64,000 nucleotides of DNA from Neocallimastix lanati (nom. inval.) (GCA_016946835.1 JACVTC010000088.1:510001-574000); one strand, 5' to 3'. Positions 36,225-56,100 are shown, numbered from the stretch's first letter. Made by a program: numbers and translations. The notes: generated from the sequence alone by a model not told the origin.

Positions 36225-36500
36225 TTATTCATCAGTGCCATTAAACATAGTGTAACGAACTTCCCATTCGAGATTGAGAACATTATCATAGAAAGTGATT
36301 TGTCTTTCTGATAGCATCGAATCTTCTTGCATGGAAACCAACCTTTCAATCATTATCATTGATGTAAGCTCTATTAAATAAATTTTTGAATATCACTAGG
36401 AATTGTAAACCATCTTTCCATGAAATAATGACATTATCATAATACTTTTTTAAAGTGAAACTATTTTTATTTTTGGTTAAAGTGACAACATAATAAAAAA
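36225..36500 (-). pseudogene. Decayed coding relic, unrecognised protein
   Basis: The minus strand reads KKYYDNVIISWKDGLQFLVI, FKNLFNRAYINDND, then a TGA, KVGFHARRFDAIRKTNHFL, a frame change, and FYDNVLNLEWEVRYTMFNG plus TDE, ending in TAA at 36225-36227. The amino-acid character and locally higher GC suggest former coding sequence. The in-frame stop and the shift suggest decay, although an unspotted short intron could explain part of it. I do not recognise the family. Confidence 0.5.
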
Positions 36501-39500
36501 AAAAATTAAAGTTTTAATATTTAAATTTAATTTAAATATATATATATATATTTTTTTTTAAAAAATTTAATATTCAAAAATTTAAACAAAATTTAACTTT
36601 AAATATTTTTATATAATATTAAAAAACTAATGTATATTGAAAGCTTTTTATCTAAATTTTCGAATATTAAATTGATTTATTTTTTAAAAAAAATTCGAAA
36701 TCTTTTTTGTTCTTTTTATACTTTTTAAATTAATTAAAATTCTTATGCCATTCAAAATAAAATATGAATTATTTATTTTTTAATTAGCATGGCCAAAATA
36801 TAATATTGTACATGTTATACATAAAAGATATTACTTTATGATAAAATTCATTGTTATAATAATTTTAAATATGACAATATATCATTAATTTAAAAATATA
36901 AAGTCTTAAAAAGATAATTTAATAGAATAAGTGTAATTTTATAATAAATGAATTAAAAAATTTTTTAGCTAATTAAATTTTATTATTTACATTTATTTTT
37001 AATTTTTAATTATAATTATTTTTCTTTAAAATATCTATTAAATATATTTTTTTTTTATTTAATAAAAATATTATATAAAATAATAAAATGATTCTTAAAA
37101 TAATTAAAGATTTATTAAATATTTTTTTTATTAGTACAATTTTAATTATAATATTAATTGATAATATAATTCTCAAAAAAATTTGTTTTTATTAAATAAA
37201 TTTTATATATAGGAAAGCTTTAATGATTCATATTTTTTCATTAACAAATAAAATAATTAAAATAATAAAATTATTAAAAAATACGTATATATTTGAATTT
37301 TTTTAAAAAAAAAGTAAAAAAATTAGAAAATATAAATCAAAGAAATTGATACAATTCAAATAGTTAATTCTTTTAAAAGAAATTTAATTTTGTTTCATAA
37401 TAATGATTTTTATAGTAAATCACAATAAATTGAGAATTAGATAATAATAGTTCAATTCATAAAAATACGTATATGTTGAGTTACTTAAAAATAATTCTTT
37501 GTGTATACATTTTAATGTAGGAAAAAATAAAAGATTTAAGAACTTGATAACAGTTTTTGGTAAATCTTTCATATATTTTTTTTAAATATAGTATGTATAT
37601 AAAATAAATAATATATTTAAAAAAATTTAAAAGTTTAAATTTAATACTAATTAGATAATATTATATAAATATTAATAATGTACCCCATAAAAAATTAAAT
37701 CAATAAATTATAAAATGAATTTTTTTTGATAGTAATAAATATTTATTATTATCATTTTTTTTTATTATAATTTAATATTATTATAATAGTAAAAATAATT
37801 ATTATTATTTATGATTAAAATGTCATTAAAATATTAATTATTTAATAAATTATTTTTTGTTAATATAGTATTGAATTAAAATACTTAACAAAATTTATTC
37901 ATTCAAGATAATAAATTTATAAAAAAGTGAGTTAATATATAAAATTTGTTAGTAATAATGTACAATTTAAATACATTTAATCTTATATTATTAAATAATA
38001 ATTTTATATAAAAATAAAAGTTTTAAAAAATATTATAGTAATAAATGATTTATATTCACTATTAGTATGTAATTTATTGATTAATCGTATATTTAATAGA
38101 AGTATATTTAAAAAAATAAATTAAAATATAACTTTTAAAAAAAAAATAATATTAATAAATATTTGAATAAATGAATTTGTAAATAGTAACTAATTATCAT
38201 TTTACTCATATTTAAAATTTTATTATTATCTAAAAGTTTATTAAAAAATATTTTATGAATATATATTTTATGTTTTAAGTATTTTTCTTATATTAATTGT
38301 TATCTAATTTTTCTTTTCTATTTTTTTTTTTTTTTAAAAAAGTTTTATGAGCATAACTAAAGTAATGTTATCAAATTAATTGTTACGAATTCTCTTAAAA
38401 CTTGCAAGTATTAATTGGTTATAATAATAATTGTTGTTAAATTTACTATACCAAAAACGTTATTAACCAAGCTAGCTAAAGGTAATTCAATTATTACTTT
38501 AAGTTAATTAAAGAATGATGGTAATGCTAAAAATGTTTTTTTAGTTTTAGCCAGAGCTGAAGTGCATTTATAATTATCAATCGTTACATTTAAATTATCA
38601 TTAATTATATTGATATTAGTGCTACAAATAAATAATTTAATCTTTATAAATTTTAGAGAATACAATAAACAATACACTTTTTATTATATAATATTATTTA
38701 GCATATAAAAATATTCATTATATAATATATCATGAAATTAAAATTTTATTTATTTATTTATCTATTTTAACTTGATTTATATTCATAATATTATATTAAT
38801 ATTTAATACATATTAAATATCCAAAAATAATCATAAAAAGAAATAATATTAATAATAATTGTAATATTGAAAATTATAATTAAGTAGACTTTAGAAAAAA
38901 AAAATAATGATTATTATTAATATATCTAAATATTGAAAAGGATATAATAATATTAATTTAAATATATATTTGTATCAACAAACATGTTAAAAGATCAGCG
39001 ATCAGTTAATATTATTTTTTCCCTGAAAATTCTAAATAAAATTTTTATGTTATTTATTATTTTTATATAAAATAATCATATATAATGCTTAAATATTTAT
39101 CAATAAATAAGAAATAATTATATACATAAATACATAAATATTAGTTTATAATAATTATATAATTTGATACTTCGACTAACTCATTGAATAGGAATATTGA
39201 AATGTTGGATATCATATTTTATTTTATTCATATTTAAATTTTTAATTGTACAAATTTATATTATCAAACCTTTTTTCTTTGTTGCAATTGCTACTATTGT
39301 TGAGTTGATGTTATTGTTATTCACATTAGATTTATATATAATAAATAACTTTTATATAAAATTAATAGAATAAGTGGTAACATATGATTAGGAATTAATT
39401 TTTTATAAAGGTAATTATATAGGCGTTTATTCTCTTAATTTATATATATAATAATTAAATAGAAATGGAAACAATTTCTTCTTCTTTTAAATAAATTATT

Positions 39501-40922
39501 CTGATATATTCATTTTTATAATAGATAATATATTATAGTTAATCTTTTTATCTTATATAAAATTTTTATTTATTTAAATTACTATTATATTATGTTATTC
39601 ATCATATAATAAGGTTTTAAGTTTAATATCTATTTTATATATTATTTATTGATTAAAATAAAAATTATTAATCAAAAAGTTATTTTGTTATATATATTAA
39701 AATTCAAAAAATAAATTAATATTTTTATAAATAAATCATTATTAGAAAAAAAAATAAAGAAAAAGCAAAAATAAATAAAAGTATTGGAAGTATATTGAAA
39801 TTAAAAACATATGATCAAGTGAAGCCAAAAATAAATGAATGCCGAAACCAATATGAATAATAAAAAGCTTAAGAGTCTGAAGAAGAAAAATTCATAAATT
39901 TAAACTAAAAATAATGCATGAAGATAATGAAGTTAATGAAGTTATTGATAATTATTGTAGAAGGGATGAAAGAATAAAAATTAATAAATTATAGAAAGAA
40001 TAAGAATAAAGAAAAACTGGATACAATTAAAGAACAAAGAAAAAAGTTTTATAAGTATGTATAAAGTTCAAAAATGGAAAATGAAAAATTTAAAAATTAA
40101 CAGATTATTCAAAACTAGAAATTAAGAGAAAGGATTTTTTAAATAAATAAATAAATAAATAAAAACATATTAAAATGAAAAATAAAAAATATATATATCT
40201 CAGGGTTCATTATTTATATAAAAAGTTGATAAAAATATACTAATTTGATAAAGTAACATTTTATTTTAAAAATAAAAATATATATATTAATTATGTTTAA
40301 TTTATTTATAAATATTTTATGAATTTTATTATTAAAATAATTTTTTTTTAATTTACTTATTATTCAATTGTATGTTTAATTGAATTATTATAATAATATA
40401 TTAAAATAATAAACACTTTTCAAAAAAAAAAAAAAAAAAAGAAAAAAATAAAATTTATTATTTATAATTTTTTATTCGTTAGGATCACTATCAAAACAAA
40501 AAGTAAAGTATTAAACTATTTAGAGATAATAAATATATTTAAGTTTTTCATTTTAAAAGTTAAAATAATAATTATTTTTATTGCTTTAAAAGAATTTTTA
40601 TACGAAATAAAAAAAAATTTTTTTTTAAAAACAATTATTATTTTAAAATTTTATTAATCTAAAATGAAACATAGATAAAAAATTATATATAATGCATAAC
40701 AAAACTTCATAATTATATTTAGAATATTATATTAAAAAATAAATATTTGTATAGCACTATAATATACAATAATTGTATAATAATATATAATTTTTAAAAC
40801 ACTTAATCGATAATATAATTAAATATACATAAAAATATAGTAATTTAATTAACAGATATATATATTTAACAATCATTAAAATAATATAAAAAAATAAAAA
40901 AAATAGAATATTAATATTTATA

Positions 40923-46067
<5,145 letters not shown>

Positions 46068-47828
46068 TATATAACATATTTATACAATAATAATACTTTA
46101 AGATATTTCATATTTAATAGAATGTATAAAATATAGAATTTATTTTTATTATATTATCTTTTATCAAATTTATTTGTATAAAAAAGTTTTATTCTCTTTT
46201 TAAATTTATATTTTATTATTTCTTTATTATTTTTTATTATAAAGATTCTTATTTATATTACTGTTCTTTATTAACCATAATTTCTTTATACCCATCAATT
46301 AATATTTTATATTATTTTCAAATTTCATTATAACTCATAATATTTTTTTGTGAATACATGAAGTTCATATAAATAAACAATATATTATAAACAAAACTTA
46401 TATTAATAAAGTATTATATTCATTAATACACTTTTTTCTTCCATTTCTTTTTTTATTTTTTTTTTTTTTTTTATTTATTTTTTATTTTTTTATTTTTTTT
46501 TTTTTTTTTTTTTATTTTTTATTTTTTTATTTTTATTATTATTATTAAAAAATTATATTAAAAATAATTATTAAAATATCTATATTAAATATACATATAT
46601 ATTTCTTCACTAAAAAATATTTAAAATTCATTTCATTTTTTTAAATTTTTCTTCGTTTATAATAAAAATAATTATTTTTTATAAATTCTTTATTATTAAT
46701 TAAAAAAAAATTAATTATAAAATAATTAATATTAAAATAATAATTATACAAAGAAAAATAAAATAAAATAAAATAAAAATAAAATAATTTCGAAACTAAA
46801 CGTTAAATTAATAATATGTTATTTCGTTTTATAATATTAAATCTATATTTATAATAAATGTTATATTTTTAATATATATAATAGCAATAATAATAATAAA
46901 AATAATAATAATAAAAATAAAAATATTTGTAATAAAAATAAAAAAATAAAAAAAAAAAAAAAATAAAAATAAAAATAAAAAAAAAATTAAAAAAAAAAAA
47001 AAAAGATAAAATGCTAAAATTTATAAAAAAAAAAAAAAAAAACATATATAATAAAAAATGATATTAATAAAATATTAACTAAAATATTAACTAAAATTAT
47101 AATGAAAATTATAAAAAAGGTAAAAATTATAATATTATTATTAATTGAAATAATTAATTTAAATGTTTTCTATTTCTTTAAAAATATGTGAAATGAAAAC
47201 TTTTTTTTTTTAATTTTTTCTTAATTTTTGATATTTCTTCTTGTACTTATAAAAACTTCTTTTGTTTTTAATATTTTGAACGTTTTTTTTTTATCTTTTT
47301 TAATTTTTTTCCTTTTTTTTTTTTTTAATTATTTTTCTCTTTTTTTTTCTTTAATAAAATGTTTATTTTTTATTTTCTGTAAATTTTAGAAAATACCTTT
47401 TATTAATCTCTTTGGAACTTCTAAATTCTAATATTTTTTGTTATATGTATTATCTTCATTATTTGTATTTTTTTTCTTAATTTGTTTTTATTTGTTCTAT
47501 GTTCTCTAATTAAATGACTACTATTTAAAAAAAAAAAAATAATAATAATATATTTCTTACTTTTTTTTTTTTAAATATCTATGAGAAAATATATTGTTGA
47601 CTGATTTTATGGATTATTATTGGATCTCAATATTACATTTATTTCATTAATATATAAAAAAACGAAATATATATAAAATTGATGAGGTTAATATATTTTT
47701 AAAAAAAAAAGAAATGTTGTTTACTTATAAAATTATAAATATATATATACATATATATATATAATTATATTTACTATTAATAAATTAATAAATATAATAA
47801 ATTTTTTTTTTTTTTGCTTAATTTTTAT

Positions 47829-47874
<46 letters not shown>

Positions 47875-48203
47875 TATTGAATTTATTAGTAATTATTTTG
47901 TGTTAGAATTTTGAATATTTGTGGATTAAATTGTATGATTTATTTATATTTTGACTAAGAATATATAAAAGATCATTATGAAATTCGTGATTGAAAAAAT
48001 TTGTATTTAACTCATTAGTTATGTTAATTTACTTATTTTTGAGCTTTCCTGTTTTTTAAATATTTTATTTTATTTTATTTATATAAAATATTATTCACAT
48101 TTAAAATATAATAATGTTGAAAAATAAATAATTAATATTAAAATGTTAATTTATAATTAAAATTTTATACTAAATTCTATATTTTATATATTAAATTATT
48201 TAT
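46068..48203. other. Intergenic, AT-rich, between convergent genes
   Basis: T-rich pyrimidine runs at 46438-46540, 47200-47350 and 47811-47870 (a T run of about 42 near 47830-47870), A-rich runs at 46900-47040, and AT repeats near 47740. No gene is seen. Confidence 0.65.
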
Positions 48204-51074
48204 TTACTCATTCTTTTCTTTTTCTTCTTTTTCTTTCTTTTCTTTGTTAGCTTTTCTAAAGTCGTCAATTGTTTTATATATCTTTAAAGCTTCTTTTAAT
48301 TCGTCACGAATCTTGTCATCTAATGGTCTAGTCTTTTTATCTTTACGATAATATAAGTAAGCCCAGAATTTTTCAAGACCATATAATTCACCTTTCTTAC
48401 AGTAATCCTCTACAGTCATTTCTTGGAAATCTTCGAAGATATCTTTGTTGAAATGTATTTCTAAACCATAAGAATAGAAACGGAATAAGCATTCTAAACC
48501 GTATCTGTAACCACCTTCAGCATCTTCAATCGCAAGTTTCTTAAATTCTTCATACATTCTTCTATTAAATTGTTCACGGAGGAAGTGACTCCAGAAACGG
48601 AATAAAGTATTCATTTCTTGAGATTGACCAATACCTTGGTTCTTACGCTCCTTTAAAGCTTTGGCATGGTACTTGTAATATTTATGTTGAATGAAACCAT
48701 TATCTTTTAATAATTCGTAACTTGGATGTTGGAACATTGGGAATTCCTTGAAACTAGTACCATAACTACTACCATAACTATGACCACCCTTGAAACTTTG
48801 ACCATAGCTACTAGCATAACTACTAGTGTAGCTACCGTAACGATAAGAAGAACGTCTTGGAATATCAAGTCCTGCACCACTCAAAGAACCTGATTTATAT
48901 GAACCATTAATTGGAATTGAAGTAGATGGAGATGGCATATTATTAGATCCACCCCTCTTTCCACCCTTTAAGTGAGAAACTTGATCGTTAACAATTAAGA
49001 AACCAATTGGACCTGGTGTAGTACCTAAGAACTTAGAATTACTAACTGGAGTTTCTGATGGGAAGAAACGCTTTGTTCTTGGACCCTTCTTAATGTTCTT
49101 TGGTTGAGATTCAGCATGATTCTTTTCATTATTGCGCTTATTCTTCTTTCCGTGCTTCTTTTTACTCTTTTTATTGTCTTCACCATTTAATTTTTCGAAT
49201 TCTTCTTCATCAACAACTTCAATCTTAGAAGTCATCATACTTAATCTGTTACTTTCCTTCATATTGTGTTCATAATAATAAAGACCTTCATTAATCATTT
49301 CATTCAAGCTTTCATTATTCTTGTAACGATCATAAGCTGTAGTATTGTGCTTTCTTGGTGGAAGTGATTCATTTTGAGATAATGAATTTGGTGGGTTAGC
49401 TGGTTGTTTACGTCTTTGAGTAACAATCATTAAACCTTGTAACATATCATCATCAATTTCATAGTTTTCATCTTCAGCCTTTTCATCCTTCTTTTCTTCC
49501 TTTTCATCATCAGCTGGTTTATCTTCTGGTTCATCTTGGAATCTTGGACTGCTACCCCATTCTTCCTCATCATCAAATTGGAAGAGATCATCACCATCGG
49601 TTTTTGGCTTATTTTCGCTAGTGGCACCATCAGTTTTCTTTTGACGACGACGGTGACCGTTATATGTTGTCCATCCTTCATCATCTTCCTTTGTTTCAAT
49701 TTCACGATCTTTTGGTGCATCAGTATCTTCAATCTTAATTTCTGGTTGATTATTTTTCTTTTCGTTATCATCTTCATCATCATCTTCATTAGTAGATAAT
49801 TCTTTCATAGTTGTAATAATACTTTCAAGTGGATTAATCCAGAATTTCCAATCATCCTTCTTACGTAAGTAAATAGCTTCTTCTTCAGCTTTAACTTCAA
49901 CAGATTCTTCATCCTTAAGAGAGGATAAAATTAATTGGTTATTCCAAGCATCATCATATTCCATTTCATCTTGGTTTTCCTCCTTCTTTTCTTCCTTTTG
50001 TTCATCTTTCTTTTCACCATCCTTATCCTTCTTGTTCTTCTTTTTATCCTTTTTCTTTTCAATTTCTTTAATGTTTTTATCAACATTTTGGCCTAACTTT
50101 AATAAACCTTCAACACGTTTGAATCCTTTAATAATTTCTAAATCAATCCAACCCTCTTCATTCATTTGTTTTCTTAAGAATATATCTTTACATAAGTTTT
50201 GAATACTGAAATAATACTTTATTTGTAATTTAAGATAGGTCCTTACAGAATCAAGATTAAGATAATCAACACATAAATTTTCTGGGTTAGAAGTAATGAA
50301 AATTCCTTCAGGAACAATTTGAGAGAAACCATCCATATTTGTTAATTCATAACCGTAATTTAATTCTGGGTTAAGCTTATTCTTCTTTGATTCTCTATTT
50401 CTTCTTCTTCTTCTTCTACCTTCTTTTTCATATTTCTTTGAGCGTTTTCCTTTATTAATACAAATTATTTATCATTTATATTTATATTAAAGAAATTTAA
50501 TATACCAAATCCATATTTCTTGTTATATATATATAATATATATATTTAAAAAGAAAAAGAAAAATATTTTTAGAAAAAAAATTAAATGTTAATAATTACC
50601 ACTCTTCTTTTTGTCTTTTTTATCTCTGTTACGAGAATTACCACTACCTTTGTATTTAATATCAACATCAAGGGCAACCCATTCTTTTTTTCCATTTTTC
50701 TTACCCTTTTTGCCAGAACCTTCCTTTTCCTTTTCGCCTGACTTCTTTTGTTTTTGAGTATTTTCTTTTATTGGTGATTCTTTTCCAAGGGAAGGCCATA
50801 AAGATTTATTAATATTTTCAGTTTCTTTCACTTCAGTTTTTTTCCATGGATTAGTTTTTGGAACTAATTGCACAGCAATATACATAATATAAACATTTTT
50901 TTATTTTAAAAATTATTTTATTTTATCATTTTTTATTTTTTTTTTATTTTTTTTTTTGACAATTTCTGTTTGATTAAATTTATATCTCTTACTTTCTACA
51001 GCCTTTTCACCTTCTTGCTTTTCAGCAGTAGCTTCTTTAACTTGAGTTTCAACTTTTGCTTCAGTGTCAGTCAT
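48204..51074 (-). CDS. La-related protein 1 (LARP1-type: La motif plus DM15 region)
   Basis: Three exons on the minus strand: 50993-51074, 50600-50863 and 48204-50449. They join in frame (GTAAGA donor/TTAG, GTAATT/AAAG) into 863 aa starting [15 protein letters not shown]. An IPKTNPWKK motif opens exon 2, followed by a basic Lys/Gly region. The La motif lies at about 183-258 ([20 protein letters not shown] then [19 protein letters not shown]), which binds RNA 3' ends. A long acidic/lysine linker follows ([14 protein letters not shown] at about 370, typical LARP1/4-type tail). A Gly/Ser/Tyr-rich stretch precedes the DM15/LARP1 repeats at about 690-825 ([52 protein letters not shown]). LARP1 proteins bind mRNA caps and 5' TOP sequences through DM15 and control ribosomal-protein mRNA stability and translation in the cytoplasm. 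Budding yeast Sro9/Slf1 lack DM15, so this is the animal/plant-like form. Confidence 0.93.
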
Positions 51075-53282
51075 TTTCTTTTTTAATTTATTACAATTAT
51101 TTATTATTAAATTTATTTTATTCTTTTACCTATAAAAAAGGATTAAAATTATATTATTATGTTAAAATAAGACATTTTTTATAATTAAACTAAAGTATAT
51201 ATATTATGAAATTGAATTAATTTTTTAAATATTCATAGTTATAATAACAAACTTTGATTAATTAAAATTTGTTAATGTAAAGATTTTAAAGGAATAATTA
51301 TATTTTTTAAAAATAAAAAATTAATTATTCCTTTAAAATTAATTTATTTTTACTAAATTCTATTTTACAATTTATATTATATACGTTTTTGATATCTTCT
51401 TTATATTTTTTTTTTAAATTTTAATTTATTTTAAATATATATTTTGATATAATTAATAAGTTTCAAATTAATCTGTTTAATCTTTATATTTCAACTGAAA
51501 AATCTTTTAGTTATATAAATATTTAATAATCAATAACTATTAATTTTTTATTAATATGCAGATTTTTCATTCTATAACAATCCTATTGAAATATATATAA
51601 TATAAAAAGATAATGATGATTGTACAATAAATACGTTCTTTTTTATTATTATTATTATTTCATTTTATTTCTCCGTTATTTGCATTCCTTAATGATTTAA
51701 AATATTTCCTCATTATGATTTAGATTTGTATAATATTTTATTTAATTTTTAAATTTTTGACTGAAATTTACACAAATTTTAAAAGAAATAATGGAACAAT
51801 ATATACAATTTTACTTTAATATTATATTTTTACTCATAATTAAAAATTCCAAATTAATAAGAATTATATAATTAATATAACAAATAATAAAAGAAATATT
51901 ACTTTATTAATGATATTTACTAAAATTTATTTATACTATAACAAATAAATGAAATTTAGATTAGATACTATATAGCAACTATAAATTAAAAAAGAAATAA
52001 AGAAAAAAGAAAAGAAATATTATTTAATAATAAATTTTATTTCTTTTTTATTTCTTTTTTTTTTTTTAATTATTTATTTTTTTTCTTTTAAATACTTCTT
52101 TATAATAAATAATTTTATTATCTTTAACAAGAAGTTCTTTTTTTCAAATATGAAAAAAAAATTTTTATTATTTCAAAGAGGATTTTAATAATATTTTTAA
52201 ATTTTAATTTTTTTTGTATTTTTTTTTTTTTTTTTTTTTAATATAATTTAATAATTATCATATAATTATGATAGTAATGATTTAATATAGTAATCAATAT
52301 TAATTTTTTTACTTATTATAAAAACTTTATATTAAATATTTTTTATTTAATGATTAAATAATTATTGTGTATATTTAAAGATTATTATTGTTTTTGTTAA
52401 TATAATAAATTATCAAATAATTATCAAATATTATTATTATTTTAAATTTTTTATATAATTATTATTATTAAATAATTATATTTATAATTATTGTTATTAA
52501 TATATTTTTAATATTAAATACTATACAATATATACTATATTTATAATATTTATTATTCTAAATACTTTTATATACTATTTGAATCTTATTGGTTAATAAT
52601 CTAGAGTTTAATACATTTTTCAATTTTATTATATTTAAAACGTATTAGAATTGTTTTTATTGTATAAACCATGTTTATTTAATATAAACAATAATACTAA
52701 AAATTATATATACCATAATTTTTATAATTTACATATATCAAACTTTTATATTATATATTTTTTATTAAATTATATATAAATTTTTTGATTCCCTTTTTGT
52801 ATAATATTATAATATATATAATAAAATAATTATATATTGATTTATATATATAATAAAAATATTTTAAATAAATAACTTTTTTCTCGAAAATGATTCGTAT
52901 AAAAAAAATGATTTGATAAAATAACAATATATAATAATATATATTCTTTACATTATAATATATGTAATACGTAATATTTTAATATATTATTTTATATTAT
53001 TTATTTATAAACTTTCTTTTTATTTATCCAATAAAATATAAATATATAATACAAATACATTATTGTATTAAATAATTTCCAATCGAATAGTGATACATTA
53101 TTTATATTCAAAAAAAAATATTAATAATCTATATAATAATATATATTTAACAATATATGTATTTATTTAATATACATTTGCTAAATACATACATAAGAAA
53201 TAGATAAACAAAAATTAATAAATTTATATATTTTAAAACTAAAGATTTATTATATTTTGAGTACTCTTAAATATAAAAGTAA

Positions 53283-53520
<238 letters not shown>

Positions 53521-53877
53521 AATATAAAAAAAATAAATGGATAAAAAATAGGAAGAAAATTTTTTAATTTATTATCATTCTGATATATAAATATACATAA
53601 TTAACTTTGTCATATGAAATATTTCAATAATGGTAAACATTTCTAATAATAGATTCTTTTGAGTCAAAAATTATATTTTTACATTAGCTCTACATTATAT
53701 TTTTATATATATATATAAACGCCACAATTAGTTAATTTTAAAGCCACTTAATAATACTTTTTTGAAAAATGTGGTTGATTATACTTTTGAAAAATATATC
53801 CATATTTTAACAAAATTGGAAAAAATATATTATATAATTCTCCATAATTATTCTTTTTATCTATTTGGTCTAAATTA

Positions 53878-53897
53878 TTATTTATTTATTTATTTGT

Positions 53898-53932
<35 letters not shown>

Positions 53933-53949
53933 TTTGTTTGTTTATTTGT

Positions 53950-53992
<43 letters not shown>

Positions 53993-54016
53993 TTTGTTTG
54001 TTTGTTTGTTTGTTTT
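53878..54016. repeat. (TTTA)n / (TTTG)n tetranucleotide array
   Basis: TATT units with interspersed TTTG units, ending in six TTTG units. Confidence 0.95.
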
Positions 54017-54175
54017 TGAAAATTTAAATGAAAGAATAAGTGTTTACTTATTTATTTAATACAACTAAATTGTTACAATGTTAATTTTCATTAATGCATT
54101 TTTTTGAAATTAAAAATAATACTTAATATTTATAAATACTAATATATTACAGATTTTTATAATATCTAATTATTT

Positions 54176-54258
54176 TTCTATTATTATTATCATTACTATT
54201 ACTATTATTACTATTATTACTATTATTACTATTATTACTATTATTATTATTATTATTA
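54176..54258. repeat. (ATTATTACT)n array in the PER1 3' region
   Basis: Eight or so ATTACT/ATTATTACT units overlap the last codon of PER1 and its probable 3' untranslated region on the minus strand. Confidence 0.85.
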
Positions 54259-55200
54259 TTCAGTTTTGTTAATATTTTTTTCTTTACGAGTTTCCCAATG
54301 AACATCTGCAATATAGAAATTGTAACATATATTACCAATAATAGCGGTACATAAATGCCACAATGAATGAGCATCAGTTATAAAGAACAATGGTGAGAAA
54401 TCAAAAAGCTCAAACATCATAGCTCCGAAAGTTAAAAGAACAGTCATTACTATGTCTTTTACATATGGACGATTCTTATTCTTGTATGCCCAATATAACC
54501 ATAAAGAATATTCAATAATTCCAAAAAATGTACAAGCAGCAATATTATAAGAATAATCAAAAAACCAAAAAGTAAGATAAGAAATATGTCCAATATAATA
54601 AAGGAATAAAATTGAGAAAATCACCGAAATTATCTTTTTAGATCGAATATTAAATACACGAATAATAGTTACAAAACAATTGCAAATAATTGATGCACTG
54701 GCACCAAAATAATCCATTTTTTCAGTAACTTTATTATCTCTTGTATGGAATATCATTGAAGCAATCCATGAATAAATACCTACTAAGGAATTCAAGGTAT
54801 AAATGTTTCGTAAATAATACTTTTTTGGTGTAGCACTATTCAGACGTTTTAAACCAATATAATGCATACATAAATTAAAAAATGAAAATAATACAGAAGC
54901 AGGTTCTTGCATACCCAAAAATCTATAGAAAGGCCATTTTCCATAATATTGAACAATTCGTTCATTATTATTTTGTCTTTCTTCAACATTTTTAAACATA
55001 CAATGATATTTACATTCAGCTTCGCAAGACCAAAAAGTTAAGCGTAATGGTAATGAAAGTTTTGGTGGATCATTTTCACATATACTTTCGTTACATATGT
55101 ATAAACATTCTTTAAATCTTTTATCAATATCACCCCAAGATGATTTTACAGAAGAAATTAATAATGAGCATAATAAAACAATTATAAATTTATAATTCAT
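54256..55200 (-). CDS. PER1: PER1/PGAP3 family GPI-anchor phospholipase, 314 aa
   Basis: Single-exon gene. Residues 1 to about 20 are a signal peptide (MNYKFIIVLLCSLLISSVKS). Next is the lumenal cysteine-rich part typical of Per1 (C32, C36, C41, then SCEAECKYHC at 58-67), the YYGKWPFYRFLGMQEPASV motif (85-103), and about seven membrane helices. CREST-superfamily metal-site residues are in place: FHTRDNKVTEKMDYFGAS (His152, Asp155, Asp163) and DAHSLWHLCT (Asp276, His278, His282). PER1/PGAP3 acts in the ER/Golgi to remove the unsaturated sn-2 acyl chain of GPI anchors during lipid remodelling. The length (314 aa) fits the family (yeast Per1 is a little longer). The start is the first ATG, giving a good signal peptide. 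The C-terminus HWETRKEKNINKTE is followed directly by the ATT/ACT repeat. Confidence 0.95.
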   Translation of the reverse strand: MNYKFIIVLLCSLLISSVKSSWGDIDKRFKECLYICNESICENDPPKLSLPLRLTFWSCEAECKYHCMFKNVEERQNNNERIVQYYGKWPFYRFLGMQEPASVLFSFFNLCMHYIGLKRLNSATPKKYYLRNIYTLNSLVGIYSWIASMIFHTRDNKVTEKMDYFGASASIICNCFVTIIRVFNIRSKKIISVIFSILFLYYIGHISYLTFWFFDYSYNIAACTFFGIIEYSLWLYWAYKNKNRPYVKDIVMTVLLTFGAMMFELFDFSPLFFITDAHSLWHLCTAIIGNICYNFYIADVHWETRKEKNINKTE

Positions 55201-56060
55201 TTTTCCCTGTTATTAATATTTAAAAATAATGATTATATTAATTTGAAAATCATCAGTACTTATTATTAATTGATTAACAGTAAATAACTATTTTATTGTT
55301 ATTTTATTATATTTAAAAATTTAATTAGAATTCAAAAATTTACGAAATTAAAATTTTTCATAATTATTTAAATTAATAAATTAATTGAATTAATAAAAAA
55401 TTTGTACCTCAATTAATATTGACAGAAAAAAATATTTGTTTTTATTTATATATATTTTATTGTTATTTAATATTACTTTTTTTTCAATTATTTGTAATAT
55501 TAATTTTTTTGTTCTTCTATCTGTTCAAAAAAAAAAAAAAAAATAATAATAAAAATAAAAAATAAAAATTAAAATAAAATTATTGTTTTTTCTTTAAAAC
55601 CTATTTTTTTCCATGTTGATTCAAATTAATTACCAAAATATAAAAAAATTTTAATTTAATATATTAAGAAATTCTATAAAAAAATCTCAATTATATTTAT
55701 AAATCAAAATTAATTAATATAAAAGTGTAAATTAGATTAAGTATAATCTTATTTACAAAAAGAAATAGTATATCATTTTTAATATGATTTAAATAATTAA
55801 TAATAACATAAATGATTTTTTATAAATACCAATTTTATTATATTTTATATTTTTTTAATAATAGATAAAGCTTTTTTGATATTTTTATTTAATAATAAAA
55901 TTTATGTAATCTTAAATAAACTTTAAATTTAAATAATCTTTATAAAAAAAAAAAATTTTTTTATAATAATTTTAAATAAACTATTTATTTTTAGCTTTAT
56001 TAAAATTGTTAAAATATAAAATTAATTAAACTTTTTCTTTTTTAATAATACTAAATAATA

Positions 56061-56100
<40 letters not shown>

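Larger units (their letters stand above)
35506..40922. other. Long AT-rich stretch with tandem repeats and decayed coding traces
   Basis: This contains a 126-bp tandem duplication (about 35660-35905, listed), T runs of about 30 (36136-36165), the coding relic at 36225-36500 (listed), a plus-strand trace near 38455-38570 (TLLTKLAKGNSIITLS, stop, then KNVFLVLARAEVHL) and a Lys/Glu-rich stretch with several stops at 39780-40130. None of these traces forms a usable gene. The rest is A/T runs. Confidence 0.55.

Noticed and set aside
38455-38570. Plus-strand trace TLLTKLAKGNSIITLS / KNVFLVLARAEVHL
   Set aside because: Only about 35 codons with a stop between; too short to support a gene or family.
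39780-40130. Lys/Glu-rich stretch resembling coiled coil
   Set aside because: Several stops in every frame and no recognisable motif; AT/AG-rich DNA gives such peptides by chance.
49430-49799. Open frames on both strands over the LARP1 linker
   Set aside because: Produced by the Lys/Glu/Asp-rich coding bias of LARP1 in other frames.
53762-54019. 85-codon open frame with LFIYLFIYLFIY
   Set aside because: The second half is a tetranucleotide repeat; start codon, splice sites and similarity are lacking.
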